Source: Bolinopsis microptera (Eukaryota; Ctenophora; Tentaculata; Lobata; Bolinopsidae). From it: DNA of 64,000 nucleotides. Under the pieces are notes generated by a model. It made no database searches. It was not told where the DNA came from and saw only the letters and a program-made list of their open reading frames with translations. The DNA lies in assembly GCF_026151205.1 (NCBI RefSeq), contig NC_087081.1, positions 10,789,113 through 10,853,112 on the forward strand, written 5' to 3'. Position 1 is the stretch's first letter. Each line of letters opens with the position of its first letter. Below are positions 43,053 to 53,858 of this stretch, piece after piece. Position numbers and translations under genes: made by a program.

Positions 43053-43474
43053 CTGTAGTATTTATTTTACAGGGAGTTTTTAAGAGAGCAGCCTTAACGT
43101 TAACCACATTAAATGTAACTAAACTTTAAGTTTTTGTGATAGGATGAAACAGGTCAGATGATGTGTGATGGCTCAATTGTTATGGGACAGGAAACAGCCT
43201 GGTAAAGTAGCCTAGACTTCTTACGAATTCAAACAATCTATTGATAGACTAATAATACTTTGAAATAGCACTTTAAAACATAAATAGAATAAAAATATAT
43301 CAGGTAAAGATATATCAGGTAATTACTAAAAGGCCTCTATAAATAGCATTAAAACTGGAGCCATTTCATAAGCAGCATCATATTGCGCAAGGTGAAATAT
43401 ATCTCTCAAACTGCTGCCAGTACTGAAGCAAATATTACTACACCTCCGGTTAAAATAACAACCAACTCAAGTGT

Positions 43475-43668
43475 TCAAATCCCCTGTGGCTTAGCACAGT
43501 GACACCGCTTAATATGGGAGATCTTCAGATGGTTTCTTGAGAAGTGGCGTTCACAGTAGGGGCAGGGGAAGGGCTTCAGCTTTAGGTGGACCCCGTTTAT
43601 ATGGCGGTTCAGTTGTCCGCTCCCGTTAAACGACTTGTTACAGTGAGGACACCGCCTCTGTTGTCTAT
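43475..43668 (-). CDS. Z70: two-finger terminal exon
   Basis: Acceptor GCTCACGCAG, phase 1. Finger 1 starts CPHCNKSFNGSGQLNRHI; finger 2 starts CPYCERHFSRNHLKISHI and ends KRCH, HX4H spacing. Paralogue of Z71 (shared GQLNRHIN). It lies just upstream of the H1-H2 pair in transcription order. Confidence 0.85.
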
Positions 43669-44395
43669 CTGCGTGAGCGGGTCAATGAGACAGAGTGAAA
43701 TATTGAAATAGTGAAATTATAGTGAAATGAAGTGAGTTTCAGTATAAGTTAAAGCGGCTTTCATTGTATCATGTACAAACTTTATTTCGTCAAGACCAAT
43801 TACCAAGAAACTTTTCCTTGCTACGGATTCGCCGACCAAGGAACCGGTATTGAGGACATTTTTAATGGGACCAAAACGGGACAAGCGAAATGTTTTCTAA
43901 TTTTGAAGGAAATCTATGATGCATTATTAACTCGTAATTTTACTTTAACAGGTCCTGCTGACGTAGGGCCAGATAAAACAATACAAAAATGTTATAGATT
44001 GAATCGAGCTAGTTCCTAGCTCTCTCCTGATTCTTCTAGAACCTTCCACGAGGACCAAATATCTCCTGATATTTACGGGTTAAACCACTAGTCCGTAAAG
44101 AGGACAGTTAAAACCACTAGTCCGTAGAGAGGATAGTTAAACAACAGTTAAAACAACGGTTAACTACCTTGTTTTAATTATAAACTTAGACCTCTCCGAA
44201 ACATGTAGGTTTAGCGTAAGGGTCAAGGTGCTGCGATCTTAGTTTGTTCATTATTCCAATTATTCTGATTTTACCATCATACTATCTTTCACTTGAACTT
44301 CGAGTATCTATCTATTCTCCACGCACCGGTGATAACAAAAATAAAAACACGAATCGTCAGAAATCAACTCAATCGTCCACCAAAACACGCTTATT

Positions 44396-44850
44396 AAAAA
44401 AGAATAACGCTAACTTCTAAAAGAATAACGCTAACTTCTAAAAGAATAACGCTAACTTCTAAAAGAATAACGCTAACTTCTAAAAGAATAACGCTAACTT
44501 CTAAAAGAATAACGCTAACTTCTAAAAGAATAACGCTAACTTCTAAAAGAATAACGCTAACTTCTAAAAGAATAACGCTAACTTCTAAAAGAATAACGCT
44601 AACTTCTAAAAGAATAACGCTAACTTCTAAAAGAATAACGCTAACTTCTAAAAGAATAACGCTAACTTCTAAAAGAATAACGCTAACTTCTAAAAGAATA
44701 ACGCTAACTTCTAAAAGAATAACGCTAACTTCTAAAAGAATAACGCTAACTTCTAAAAGAATAACGCTAACTTCTAAAAGAATAACGCTAACTTCTAAAA
44801 GAATAACGCTAACTTCTAAAAGAATAACGCTAACTTCTAAAAGAATCTTC
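44396..44850. repeat. 21-bp minisatellite, about 21 units, at the end of Z71
   Basis: Near-perfect units AGAATAACGCTAACTTCTAAA. Because 21 is a multiple of three, one minus-strand frame is open right through as LEVSVIL repeats, but Z71 enters in a different frame and stops in the first unit. Confidence 0.95.
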
Positions 44851-45044
44851 ATAGTTACGATCATGTGTCCGTCTGATATGCTTGACTCTCAAATGATTGG
44901 CCGCAAAAGAGTTATTACAGAAATTACACTTGAACGGTTTCAGCTTGAGGTGGACGGCGTTTATGTGCCGGTTTAACTGTCCGTTACCGTTGAAAAGTTT
45001 AAAACAATGCGGACACCTTTTACTGCTCCCTCCAATCAGTCCAC
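44830..45044 (-). CDS. Z71: two-finger terminal exon ending in a minisatellite
   Basis: Acceptor TACTTGCAG, phase 1. Finger 1 starts CPHCFKLFNGNGQLNRHI; finger 2 is CNFCNNSFAANHLRVKHIRR with the last His in RTH. The final residues SFRS and the stop are encoded by the first 21-bp unit of the minisatellite that follows. Confidence 0.85.
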
Positions 45045-45059
45045 CTGCAAGTAGTTGTT

Positions 45060-45478
45060 CAGAGAATCACTCATATAGCAAGGGAGAATCACTCATATAG
45101 CTACATATAGCAAGGGAGAATCATTCATATAACTACATTTAGCAAGGGAGATCAGAATCACTCATATAGCTACATAAGGCAAGGGAGAATCACCCCTATA
45201 GCTACATATAGCAAGGGAGAATCACTCCTATAGCTACATATAGCATGGGAGAATCACTCATTATATAGCTACATATAGCAAGGGAGAATCACTCATTATA
45301 TAGCTACATATAGCTATAGCAAGGGATAATTACTCCTATAGCTACATAAAGCAAGGGAGAATCACTCATATAGCTACATATAGCAAGGGAGAATTACTCA
45401 TATAGCTACATATAGCAAGGGAGAATCACTCATATAGCTACATATAGCAAGGAAGAATCACTCATATAGCTACATAAT
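45060..45478. repeat. ~32-bp minisatellite upstream of Z71
   Basis: A dozen or so units of AGAATCACTCATATAGCTAC followed by ATATAGCAAGGG, with length variants. It lies in the intron between Z72 and Z71. Confidence 0.95.
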
Positions 45479-45783
45479 TAGACGGGGGTGATTCAAAAAA
45501 ATAACATGTAGCTAGATCAGGCCGGCTTGGTGTGGGGGCCATTAACATTGGTAGTTAGATATGCTCAATACGAATATGCTAATTACAGACAGGTTCAAGA
45601 GGACTTATGGATTTAATAAATTGCACAAGAAATAAAAAGGAGATTTTTATTTTCGGTATTCATTTCATACAAGAAAATGTAAATTGAACAGTGCAGTGCT
45701 TCACGAAACACACATAAATAGTAAACACACAGGAATCTAGCCACCAGGAATCTAGCCGCCATGACGCCATGTTCCCTCCCAAA

Positions 45784-45992
45784 CTAGCCGCCATGTTTCC
45801 TCCCAACATGCTTCTTCAGATCAGAGACCCTGGCGAAGGGCTGGCTACAATGCTGACACTTGTGGGGGCGGATCTTGTAGTGCACCTCCCGGATATGCCG
45901 GGACAGATCGCTCATTCTCCGTCTTATCATCAGGTCACAGTGCGGACATTTTAACTTGGCAGTTCCGCCTGGGAGGCGAGTTCGGGGCGTTC
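45784..45992 (-). CDS. Z72: two-finger terminal exon
   Basis: Acceptor TCACCTCCAG, phase 1. Finger 1 starts CPHCDLMIRRRMSDLSRH and finger 2 starts CQHCSQPFARVSDLKKHV. The lead is basic (PRTRLPGGTAKL). It is a close paralogue of Z73 (shared HIREVHYKI / HVREVHYKI). A short repeat, GCCGCCATG/AATCTAGCC, lies just past the stop. Confidence 0.85.
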
Positions 45993-46302
45993 CTGGAGGT
46001 GAGAGAGAAACTAGACAATTGAGAAGGGGTTGTGAGGGTGCCGTATTGGTTTGCTCTTTGTGTGAGTTGACGAGTTGTGGTGGGGAAATCATGACTGTCA
46101 TTATATTTTTTTCGACCAAACAAGATCAAAAGTAAAATAATACACCTATGTTTTTGAACTCGTTAAAAAGGTATCATGTCCGAAATGAAAATTGGAATAT
46201 CTAGTGTTTTTCTCAGATTTTAGTTCTTCAATTCGCTGTCTGCTAAACAGAACTGTTCGTGAAGAGCTGATCAGTTTCATGTAATACAAAAGGATGTCTC
46301 CG

Positions 46303-46365
46303 CCTTGCGTGACGTCACACCTGGCGTGACGTCACCCCACCTGGCGTGACGTCACACCAGGATGT
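46303..46365. repeat. TGACGTCACACCTGGCG repeats at the end of Z73
   Basis: Three TGACGTCA copies spanning the Z73 stop codon and its downstream flank. Confidence 0.9.
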
Positions 46366-46561
46366 CTCCGCCTTGCGTGTTTCTTCAGATCAGCAGCCCG
46401 AGAGAACCTCGCCTCACAAAACTGACAAACATGAGGTTTAATCTTGTAGTGGACTTCTCGGACATGTCTCTGGAGGTCGCTCAAACGGGATCTTGTGATG
46501 GTGAGCTCGCAGTGGGGACATTTTAGGATGGAGTCAGAGCTCAATCGGACTCTGGGCTTCC
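46332..46561 (-). CDS. Z73: two-finger terminal exon
   Basis: Acceptor CCAATCAG, phase 1. Finger 1 starts CPHCELTITRSRLSDLQR and is one residue long; finger 2 starts CQFCEARFSRAADLKKHA. The linker is HYKIKPHVC. The coding end runs into TGACGTCA-containing repeats, and the stop TGA lies in one of them. Confidence 0.85.
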
Positions 46562-46985
46562 CTGATTGGGGATTATGGTATGTAGTGGCTATCTGAACTT
46601 GTGCACGTGATTTCTGGTAGGCAGCGTATAATTTAGATGGATATTAGAGGAAGATGGTCAACAGTACAAGGAGCTAATTTTAGAGAAACCAGCATTGGGA
46701 AATTTTAACTAAACACCGACTATTGAAAATAAAAAGACAATGTAATATTGGGGTACTATTGTACAAGCAGAAGACATTGAGGTTATTGAGTCGGCAATTT
46801 AATATAAAAATCAAAATATTACAAAGGAGGATATGAAAGGATTCTGTAGTTACTAGCAGTAAATTAGGCTACTATAAAGTTCCATTATTTAACGAAACAG
46901 CATCTAGCCACAACGCCGCGCTGCACCCTCTGATGACGTCATAGTCACGTGACTTCAGGCTCATAATCGGTCACACCCTTACAGT

Positions 46986-47215
46986 TTACACAGTATCTCT
47001 CCCAGCCCCTTTGATAAACTGGTCCCAATGTTGTGACCTCATGTGTAACAGCCTGTTGCCACTCTGCCCGAAGGTCCGGTCACAGAAGTAGCACTTGTGT
47101 GGTTTCAACTTGAGGTGCACGTTGGTGATGTGGCGGCTTAGTTGGGATGATCCACTGTAGATCTTTCTACATTGTGGGCACTGGACTGCTTGACGATTCT
47201 TGTACTCTATATTAC
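46986..47215 (-). CDS. Z74: two-finger terminal exon
   Basis: Acceptor CTGTCTCCCAG, phase 1. Finger 1 starts CPQCRKIYSGSSQLSRHI, finger 2 starts CYFCDRTFGQSGNRLLHM, and the tail is DQFIKGAGRDTV. The DNA-contact part of finger 2 (QSGNRLLHMRSQH) is the same as in Z79 although the exons are not adjacent. Confidence 0.85.
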
Positions 47216-47611
47216 CTGGGAGACAGCATGATGGCCGCTGATTCTCACTTTTTAGATTAAAATGCTGTGATTTGAGAGCGAAGTAAGGATTGAGCTTTGA
47301 AACATTTTTTAAAGGGACCCACTTTTGGATTTGTTTGTTTTCGAAATAGATTCAGCCGAAATTCACCAGGAGATAATAAGTTAAGAAAATTACGATTGGT
47401 TAGAATTGAAAAATGCTCATTTAACGAATAAATAATAATAAATAATTGTCAAACATTAACTTGATTGGTTAAAAGATCGAAAGGGAGCTCAAAAGTGAAG
47501 GAAGTCCTAAAATAACTCATTTGAAACCGCACTCTTACAGACATTTTGAATTAAAATCTAAAAAGTTTTTTCTCTAATCGTATGCCTTATGCATCCTCTG
47601 AGCATGTTTCT

Positions 47612-47811
47612 CTAATCGTATGCCTTATGCATCCTCTGAGCATGTTTCTTCATATCATACATTCTGGAGAACATTTTCTCACAATATCTACACTTGTAAG
47701 GTCGTATTTTAAGATGGACGGAACGTATGTGGCGATGGAGAGGTCCTCTACCAACTATTTCTAGACCACACTCAGGACAACTTGATCGGGGAGTGAGCTT
47801 CCGTCTGTGAC
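47612..47811 (-). CDS. Z75: two-finger terminal exon
   Basis: Acceptor CACTTCCCAG, phase 1. Finger 1 is CPECGLEIVGRGPLHRHIRSVH, slightly long. Finger 2 starts CRYCEKMFSRMYDMKKHA. The final ~42 bp of coding sequence are duplicated directly downstream of the stop (47573-47650). Confidence 0.85.
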
Positions 47812-48262
47812 CTGGGAAGTGGGTTAAGTTTACACACTCCACTGGGTGGGGTAAGTTTACACACTCCACTGTGAAAAGCCGCGATATTAAGTGAAATTGG
47901 AGAAGGGTCAGTTGGAGGTGTGGGATACTTTTACACAGTTCAGTGGTGGTTAGTTACTGGAGCCAGCTTTTTTACGTATTATGTAGGCAAGACAATAGAG
48001 ACAAGCAAGTAAAGTGAATTCTAAGGTTTTAATATTTATCAAAGACAATTCAATTCCCAAGTCTGAACACGTAGGTATACAGAACAAAACCACTCAATTC
48101 GTCACACAAGAAGATCAGATCAACCACAATCCATAATCGAAGTACATAAAAGAAGCAAATAAATTAATTTCACAAACTGATCATAACGAATAATGCAAAT
48201 GAATCACCACTCCACAGCTCAATATTTGGGAACCCCAACGTTCTTATAATTATGTTTATTCC

Positions 48263-48483
48263 TCAATATTTGGGAACCCCAACGTTCTTATAATTATGTT
48301 TATTCCTCATGTGTGACAACCTATGTCCGCTCTGAGTAAAACTCTTGGCGCAGTAAAAGCACTGGAAAGGTCGCTCCTTGTAATGTACCGCGGAAACATG
48401 TCGGGGTAGCTTAGCGAAGTGAACGAAGCAATGGGGACAGGTCCCAGATTGGGAATGAGGGAGAAAGTCCGTGTTGCGTTTTC
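48263..48483 (-). CDS. Z76: two-finger terminal exon
   Basis: Acceptor CTCCACCAG, phase 1. Finger 1 is CPHCFVHFAKLPRHVSAVH and finger 2 starts CFYCAKSFTQSGHRLSHM. The linker is the atypical HYKERPFQC. The last codons (about 45 bp) are duplicated in tandem just past the stop, so the C-terminus sits at a repeat boundary. Confidence 0.85.
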
Positions 48484-48838
48484 CTGGTGGAGGTCTGATT
48501 AGCTAAATAGGAGGGAGATTTCGCTTGTGATGGGTGGTGGGGGTGGTAGGATATGAGGAGACTGTGAGCATTTATTGGGAGTGGACTTCACCGAATTATC
48601 TGTTTTTCCCGACCTTATGTCGAGGCACTTAAGAGCATGTTCATTAATCGTATTCTGGTTCGTTTACATTAATGAAGAAAAAATAACTTGTAAATATTAA
48701 TGCAATATCATTTGCATTGGCAGCAAAAGCTTGAGTAGATTAGAAAGTGAAATTACGGAGATCAAGAACACGTGATGCCCATATAAGGACACGTGATGCC
48801 CATATAAGAACACGTGATGCCCATATTATAAGAAGCGC

Positions 48839-49050
48839 TTAATTCTTCTTAAATTCCCTGTGCATGTTCCTCATGTGAGACAACCTATGCCCGCTCTGAG
48901 TGAAACTTTTAGGACAATAAAAACACTTGAAGGGTCTCATCTTCAGATGAACCGTTTGGATGTGGCGTTGTACGTTAGCGAAGGGTAGAAAACAGTAGGG
49001 ACAGGAACCTGAAGTCTGGTAGCCAGCGTAGCGGTTTTGGGGCGACAATC
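48839..49050 (-). CDS. Z77: two-finger terminal exon
   Basis: Acceptor ATGTTTCCAG, phase 1. The lead is LSPQNRYAGYQTSG. Finger 1 is CPYCFLPFANVQRHIQTVH and finger 2 starts CFYCPKSFTQSGHRLSHM, ending REFKKN. Three copies of an ACACGTGATGCCCATATA-type unit lie just past the stop (48769-48832). Confidence 0.85.
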
Positions 49051-49421
49051 CTGGAAACATGAACACGTGACTAAACACGTGAGGAAACACGTTACAAAAC
49101 GGTGTAGAACTAAAAACTTCAGTTTGGTTTTGATGTGGTGATTGTGAGGAATTAACTTTGCTCTTGGAAACTATATCTGGGATGGACTCCTTCATATGCG
49201 ACTATTGAAACTACTCTGGTATTAGTAGGTATAAAATAGGTGACAATAGAAACACAAATATCAGAAAACACACGATCAATGCGGCTGAACTATTACTAAA
49301 ATCATAGAAAACATTTGAATTATCCTCCGCTCACAAAGCGGATGTGGTTTTTAAGTGATTATTAGTTATCATATCCGTATCATACCAAGTAAGGCTTTAG
49401 GAAAGTAACAATTAATCTCCA

Positions 49422-49654
49422 TCACTGAATGTCCCTCCGTTCCCAGTTACTGTAGTTCTGATGGTCATGTTTACTTCTCATGTGACACAGCCGATGCCCG
49501 CTCTGAGTGAAGCTCTTGGCACAGTAAAAACACTTGAAGGGCCGGAGTTTGAGGTGTATTGTCTGTACGTGGAGCTGAACGTTAGCGAAGTGGTGGTCGC
49601 AGTACGGGCAGGTGCCGGAGGTTTGGTAACGTTTGTAGACTTTGGGAGGGGTCC
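49422..49654 (-). CDS. Z78: two-finger terminal exon
   Basis: The acceptor is an unusual AAG (CACTACAAG) behind a long pyrimidine tract; the phase is correct. Finger 1 is CPYCDHHFANVQLHVQTIH and finger 2 starts CFYCAKSFTQSGHRLCHM. The tail is NYSNWERRDIQ. It is a close paralogue of Z77 and Z76. Confidence 0.8.
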
Positions 49655-49854
49655 CTTGTAGTGAGGAGTGAAATGAGAAAGAGTAAAATAAAGCATGCAT
49701 TATATAGCCACGCTGAGAAAACTGTTCTGTATACGATTTCTTCTGTATACGATTTCTTTTAGTTTGGTTTACCTAGATAAAAATGCTCACACTCAGAAAA
49801 ATCAAAAACAATCACTCTGAAAATAAAAATAAAAATCACACGAGAATTGTGGTT

Positions 49855-50087
49855 TTATTTCTGGCCTCTATCTGAATCTCTCTCTGAATTTCTTTTAAGT
49901 TCAGTTCGGTGCTGGGACCTCATGTGTAACAGTCTATTACCACTCTGTCCAAATGTTCTGTCACAATAAAAGCACTTAAAGGGTTTGATTTTAAGGTGGA
50001 CGTTAGTGATATGCCGGTTCAGACTGCTGAATGTTTGTAGACAAAATGGACATAACGTGTTATTGAGTCCCCTCTTTTTGCTCAACT
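49855..50087 (-). CDS. Z79: two-finger terminal exon, the one nearest the constant region
   Basis: Acceptor TAACTTTCAG, phase 1. Finger 1 is CPFCLQTFSSLNRHITNVH and finger 2 starts CFYCDRTFGQSGNRLLHM. The tail is charged (ELKRNSERDSDRGQK). The TAA stop lies inside an AAATAAA, so the stop may overlap a polyadenylation signal. Finger 2 resembles Z74. Confidence 0.85.
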
Positions 50088-52598
50088 CTGAAAGTTAAAG
50101 CGAAATTAATTCTTGGGTAGAGGATGTGGGTTGTGATGTGGTTAGTGAACTTTCAAATGCCCCCTAGTTGAGTCATGGCTCTGCAATGAACAACCACGTC
50201 ACGTCATCACAAACACGTTGAATCAAACTAACAATTTCCAGACACTAATATACTTGCATTTCTTTATATTCTGTGTTAATAGCTTATTTACTTTAGGTTT
50301 CCGAATGGTGTGGATTTCCCGTAGATTGGAAAATAGTGGTGGAGGTTAATAAATGGAAACGACTGTTTGTTTTCTTTTAATTTTAACAATTGTTCCAGAT
50401 TTAGTAATTCTACATTTAAGGACACAACTAGAGTCCATACATTTAAAAAGTCAGTAAAACACCAAGACAAATAACCAATTCAGCATAGATCATAATGCTC
50501 CGTAATTTAAAAGTTAACTGTTAAAAAGTTTTAAACCTAAAACTAACGGATGAGAATTATGACGGTGAAGAAGTGAAATTCGAGAGTTATTTGTAATAAG
50601 TTTGAGGAACGGCCTATACAGCGGCCATGAATAGTGAAGCACTTTTCAGGTGATTTGCACCACGTTTATGACAGACTAGCATCAACCATGAGTATTTAGT
50701 CGATTAGTTGATGTATAACGGACTCCTTTGAAGTCAAATTTACCCGCCGAAAATCGAAACCCCGCAGGGTCAACGATTGAGGATAATGAAGCTAGAGACG
50801 CGCATTACGGTTACGCCGCGCACAAGATTTGATGGCAATACCTAAGCTTTGTACACAATTCCTTCCCTCAGTTTGCTAGTAGTTTGGGCGTCAATCCACT
50901 AAATGTCCCGCATACCCTTTGTTCTCGAATAGACAGAGAATAATGGCGGGAAGACATTCTAATTAGTCCCCACCACATTCCAGACAACCACATAATGTTT
51001 ACTCCATACTTACACAGACCGAATTTCCGCAACATAAATTGTTAGCCTAGCGCTCTTCATATTGATACGGAAGAAAAACAAAAGAATAAATGGTAATGGA
51101 AAAAAGGCCCGGTACAGAATTTAAAAAACCTGGCCAAATGTGATGTGGCCAAGGTTCAAGTGAAAGAGAGACGAGACAAACGAAGAAATTTGATGTTTAC
51201 AATGTTTATCAAATTCACAATCAAACAAGCCTTTAATAATTTAAAGCCAAAAGCTTGAACCTAGAACCAAAAACAATAATTTAAGGAAAACCCACTTAAA
51301 CCTAACTTCTCTTACGATTTGTTTTAAGTAAGGGAATGGATGGAAATCGTGGGAGGATGTTCAGCTGTGGCTATCTGCACCGACATCAGTTGTGTGGCCT
51401 AGTTGTTGCTCAGTGTGCTCAATATGGGCCAGCCACATTACTCGGCTAAATGTTTATAATTTTATTTTCGGTTTAACATGGAGCCATCCTATAGCGTCCA
51501 AAGCGATCACAGGACCGATTCTTTCACATTCAGTGATGTAATCCTCTAGCTGTACATTCACTTTTTATCACCACCAAGGGGAAGCGCTCAGCTCCCACTT
51601 CATCATGCGATTCTATCTTTGTTTTTCTTTTAAAAGTTTTCGACTAATTGTACTAAAAAGTAAATCTTTCAAAAATGACTGTCACGTTCCTAAAGAAAAT
51701 CTACGAGGAGAAAAACTCTCATTCATCAGTAGTAAGGGCCTATAAGTCTCCATCAAAATCCATACATCTAACATCCTCTACCTATCCTCATATTGTGAGA
51801 CCCTTGTTTCTGTCACAGTCCTCAACGGTGCAGATAATACCTCAGCTGATGCACATTCACCCCACCAACTACAAACAAATCCCCTTACTATAAAAAGCCA
51901 GGCCAATTTGGGTGTTTCTAACTCCTTCGTCGTTATGCACTCGCGGTTCTAACCTTAAATTTGATGCTGGGTGCTCCCTTACTTAAGAGGCTTTATGCAA
52001 ATTTAGTTTCGTGAGAGATCATGCAATGAAAATGCTTGGTGTAACAGAGAAATCGTTTTTTTGCACGGTTATGACGTTGAATTTTACACAGGGGGACTGT
52101 CATGGTGAAATATTTTAAATTCAGGTAAAGATCAAGGCAATGTTCGATTTCTTTGCGTCACCAAATTGAATTGTTACTAACATCTGAGGTAGTCGTCAAG
52201 CAATGACAAGTACAAATGTAGACGGGCCAATCAGTTTCGTGAAACGATCCTGATTAGTTCCACATTTGACTCTACATTGCTTGTTTGACTAACAAATCTC
52301 AGACAATGACAAATAACGACCCAAAACTTCGAGAATAAAACGATTGTTTGAATATACAATAGAAGGGAGGGAAGTCTTGGGCCGAATTATAAATGAAGTA
52401 TCATTAAATAATGTTTACGGATTTGATAGAACACACTTTTGTTTTATAGAATAACATTCTCTCATCTTTTTAGGAAAGGAAATGAACGTTTTTTATGTCA
52501 TTAGGAACCAAGATCGTTAAAAATTGGTTAGTTCCTAGTATAGCAGGAGGTATTTACTATTCCTGCAGTCCGACCAAGCAAAATACCTTAATTTCTGT
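50088..52598. other. 2.5-kb stretch without recognisable modules
   Basis: AT-rich, between Z79 and H3. Short plus-strand frames (for example 51675-51893) lack splice or protein features. It separates the finger array from the proximal H modules and could hold splicing or enhancer signals, but nothing specific is visible. Confidence 0.5.
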
Positions 52599-52978
52599 TC
52601 ACATGAACTCAGATATGATTCTACCCTGGCCTCTAAGATCCCTAGCTCTGGAAGAGAACCGCCGGTCTCCAATAGCCGTTTTACAAGCCGCTAATATCCC
52701 CACACTATCTGAATATATCTCCTGAAACTGCTGGAACCTCTCCGGGTCCAATATCTTCAGTTCCGCTACAGGTTTCCATTTATAAAAACTGGACCGTGGC
52801 ATTCCCATACACTTCAGTGCTTCTGCTATTGTGTGACCACTGTTAACTTTTTCCAGAACGTCAGCATACTGACCGTGTATCCTGTTAAAGCTCACATTAG
52901 AGACCCACATCCTCCTCTTTTTAGCGTCAGGATATAGTTTAGGAATGATAAGGTAAGGCCAATGTCTGGACTGTTCTC
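52599..52978 (-). CDS. H3: alternative terminal exon, helix-turn-helix-like module
   Basis: Acceptor CTCATTTCAG, phase 1. The peptide opens ENSRHWPYLIIPKLYPDAKK with a basic KKRR patch. Then come YADVLEKVNSGHTIAEALK and MGMPRSSFYKWKPVAELKIL, with an ILAACKTAI segment before the end RGQGRIISEFM. It stands apart from H4-H6, with about 2.9 kb of module-free sequence between them. Confidence 0.7.
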
Positions 52979-53200
52979 CTGAAATGAGAGGATTCTCGAG
53001 CCAGCTGTGTGGAGCATGCAGGGCCGCCCACCCGGTCTAGGTCCACTAATTTAACACCAGGTAAATAATACCAGGGATGTGTGGTCGGACTGCTTGAATT
53101 AGTATATTTCCTCAGAACTATTGTTATATTATAATGAGCTCGCTGAGGAGGAATCCTTGACAATAGTGGTCCCGAGTCTGACTTGTGACATTGTACCAAA
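52939..53200 (-). pseudogene. H3b: fragment resembling the start of an H exon
   Basis: An open stretch contains THPWYYLPGVKLVDLD. This echoes the opening of H5 (HPGYIIIPATDYP) and of H3 (RHWPYLIIPKLYPDAK), but the signature module is absent and the frame ends soon after. It lies immediately upstream of H3 and overlaps its 5' edge on the same strand. It is probably a truncated duplicate. The resemblance is short, so chance remains possible. Confidence 0.35.
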
Positions 53201-53273
53201 AGTATCGGTTGATACTAATGTTAGTTAGCTAATGCACTAACTTTATCTGTGTTCTATCAAATCTGTGTTTAAA

Positions 53274-53427
53274 ATGTCCCCAAAGTATATGGGAGTGTTT
53301 GATTCGCTGTTCAGTGCCCCAAAATAAAATTCAATATATAAATCATTGCGCCAAATAATCATTTCCATAAGTAGAAAACAATGTACAGAAAATGTACTTC
53401 AATCAATTATTGTTACTTTGGGGACAT
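53274..53427. mobile_element. Short inverted-repeat element (MITE candidate)
   Basis: A 14-bp inverted repeat ATGTCCCCAAAGTA / TACTTTGGGGACAT bounds 154 bp of AT-rich sequence. No clear target duplication was seen. Confidence 0.45.
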
Positions 53428-53463
53428 GTAATTGCATGCTATAAATGAATTATTAAAATGTTT

Positions 53464-53858
53464 ATGAAGCAGGATTATTCGGTTTATTTTGGTGATTTAA
53501 TAATAATCACATTTTTAACTAAAATTTTTGCAACATATTTGCAGCTACAGCTGGAAAACAAGGCCACGTCAGCACACAAGTGAATCATACATTATAGGCA
53601 CGTTTTATGGCAAGCATTATAATTCTGTGTCAGGGTCTGCCAAACATGCACGCTAAAATACGAAGCGGACTTGGAATTCCCACTCATCGTTACTCTATAT
53701 TCAGTGGTACATGGCGCCAAAATCTAGCCCTCAAGGTTTTATATGGTAGGCGGCATCGACTGATGTCTAGCGCATTAAATGGCGTTAAGGACAGTTTTAG
53801 TTTTAGTTTTCAGTTAAAGGACAACTTTTATTTACAAAGTTTAGTAATCCTGCTTCAT
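53464..53858. mobile_element. Inverted-repeat element (MITE candidate)
   Basis: A 14-bp inverted repeat ATGAAGCAGGATTA / TAATCCTGCTTCAT bounds about 395 bp. It is separate from the 53274 element, 36 bp away. No target duplication was resolved. Confidence 0.45.

Larger units (their letters stand above)
750..50087. other. Inter-exon spacers of the array
   Basis: Between the terminal exons lie AT-rich spacers of about 130 to 960 bp (for example 12167-12825, 17773-18154, 28875-29684, 29870-30428, 39085-39600, 43669-44394). I read these on both strands and, apart from the listed repeats, elements and relics, saw no further finger or H modules. Minus-strand AATAAA-type sequences are common, as expected of terminal exons in AT-rich DNA; I do not assign individual poly(A) sites. 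Confidence 0.6.

Noticed and set aside
43771-44019. 82-residue plus-strand frame starting MYKLYFVKTNYQ
   Set aside because: No recognisable domain, no splice partners, lies in the spacer between Z71 and Z70. Probably chance, though composition is not extreme.
44394-44864. 156-residue minus-strand frame of LEVSVIL repeats
   Set aside because: It is a frame through a 21-bp minisatellite; Z71 enters in another frame and stops in the first unit. Kept as a repeat.
44396-45478. Centromeric or satellite DNA
   Set aside because: Arrays are under 0.5 kb each and sit beside coding exons.
51675-51893. 72-residue plus-strand frame
   Set aside because: Low-complexity S/T/H content, no acceptor or donor in a sensible position.
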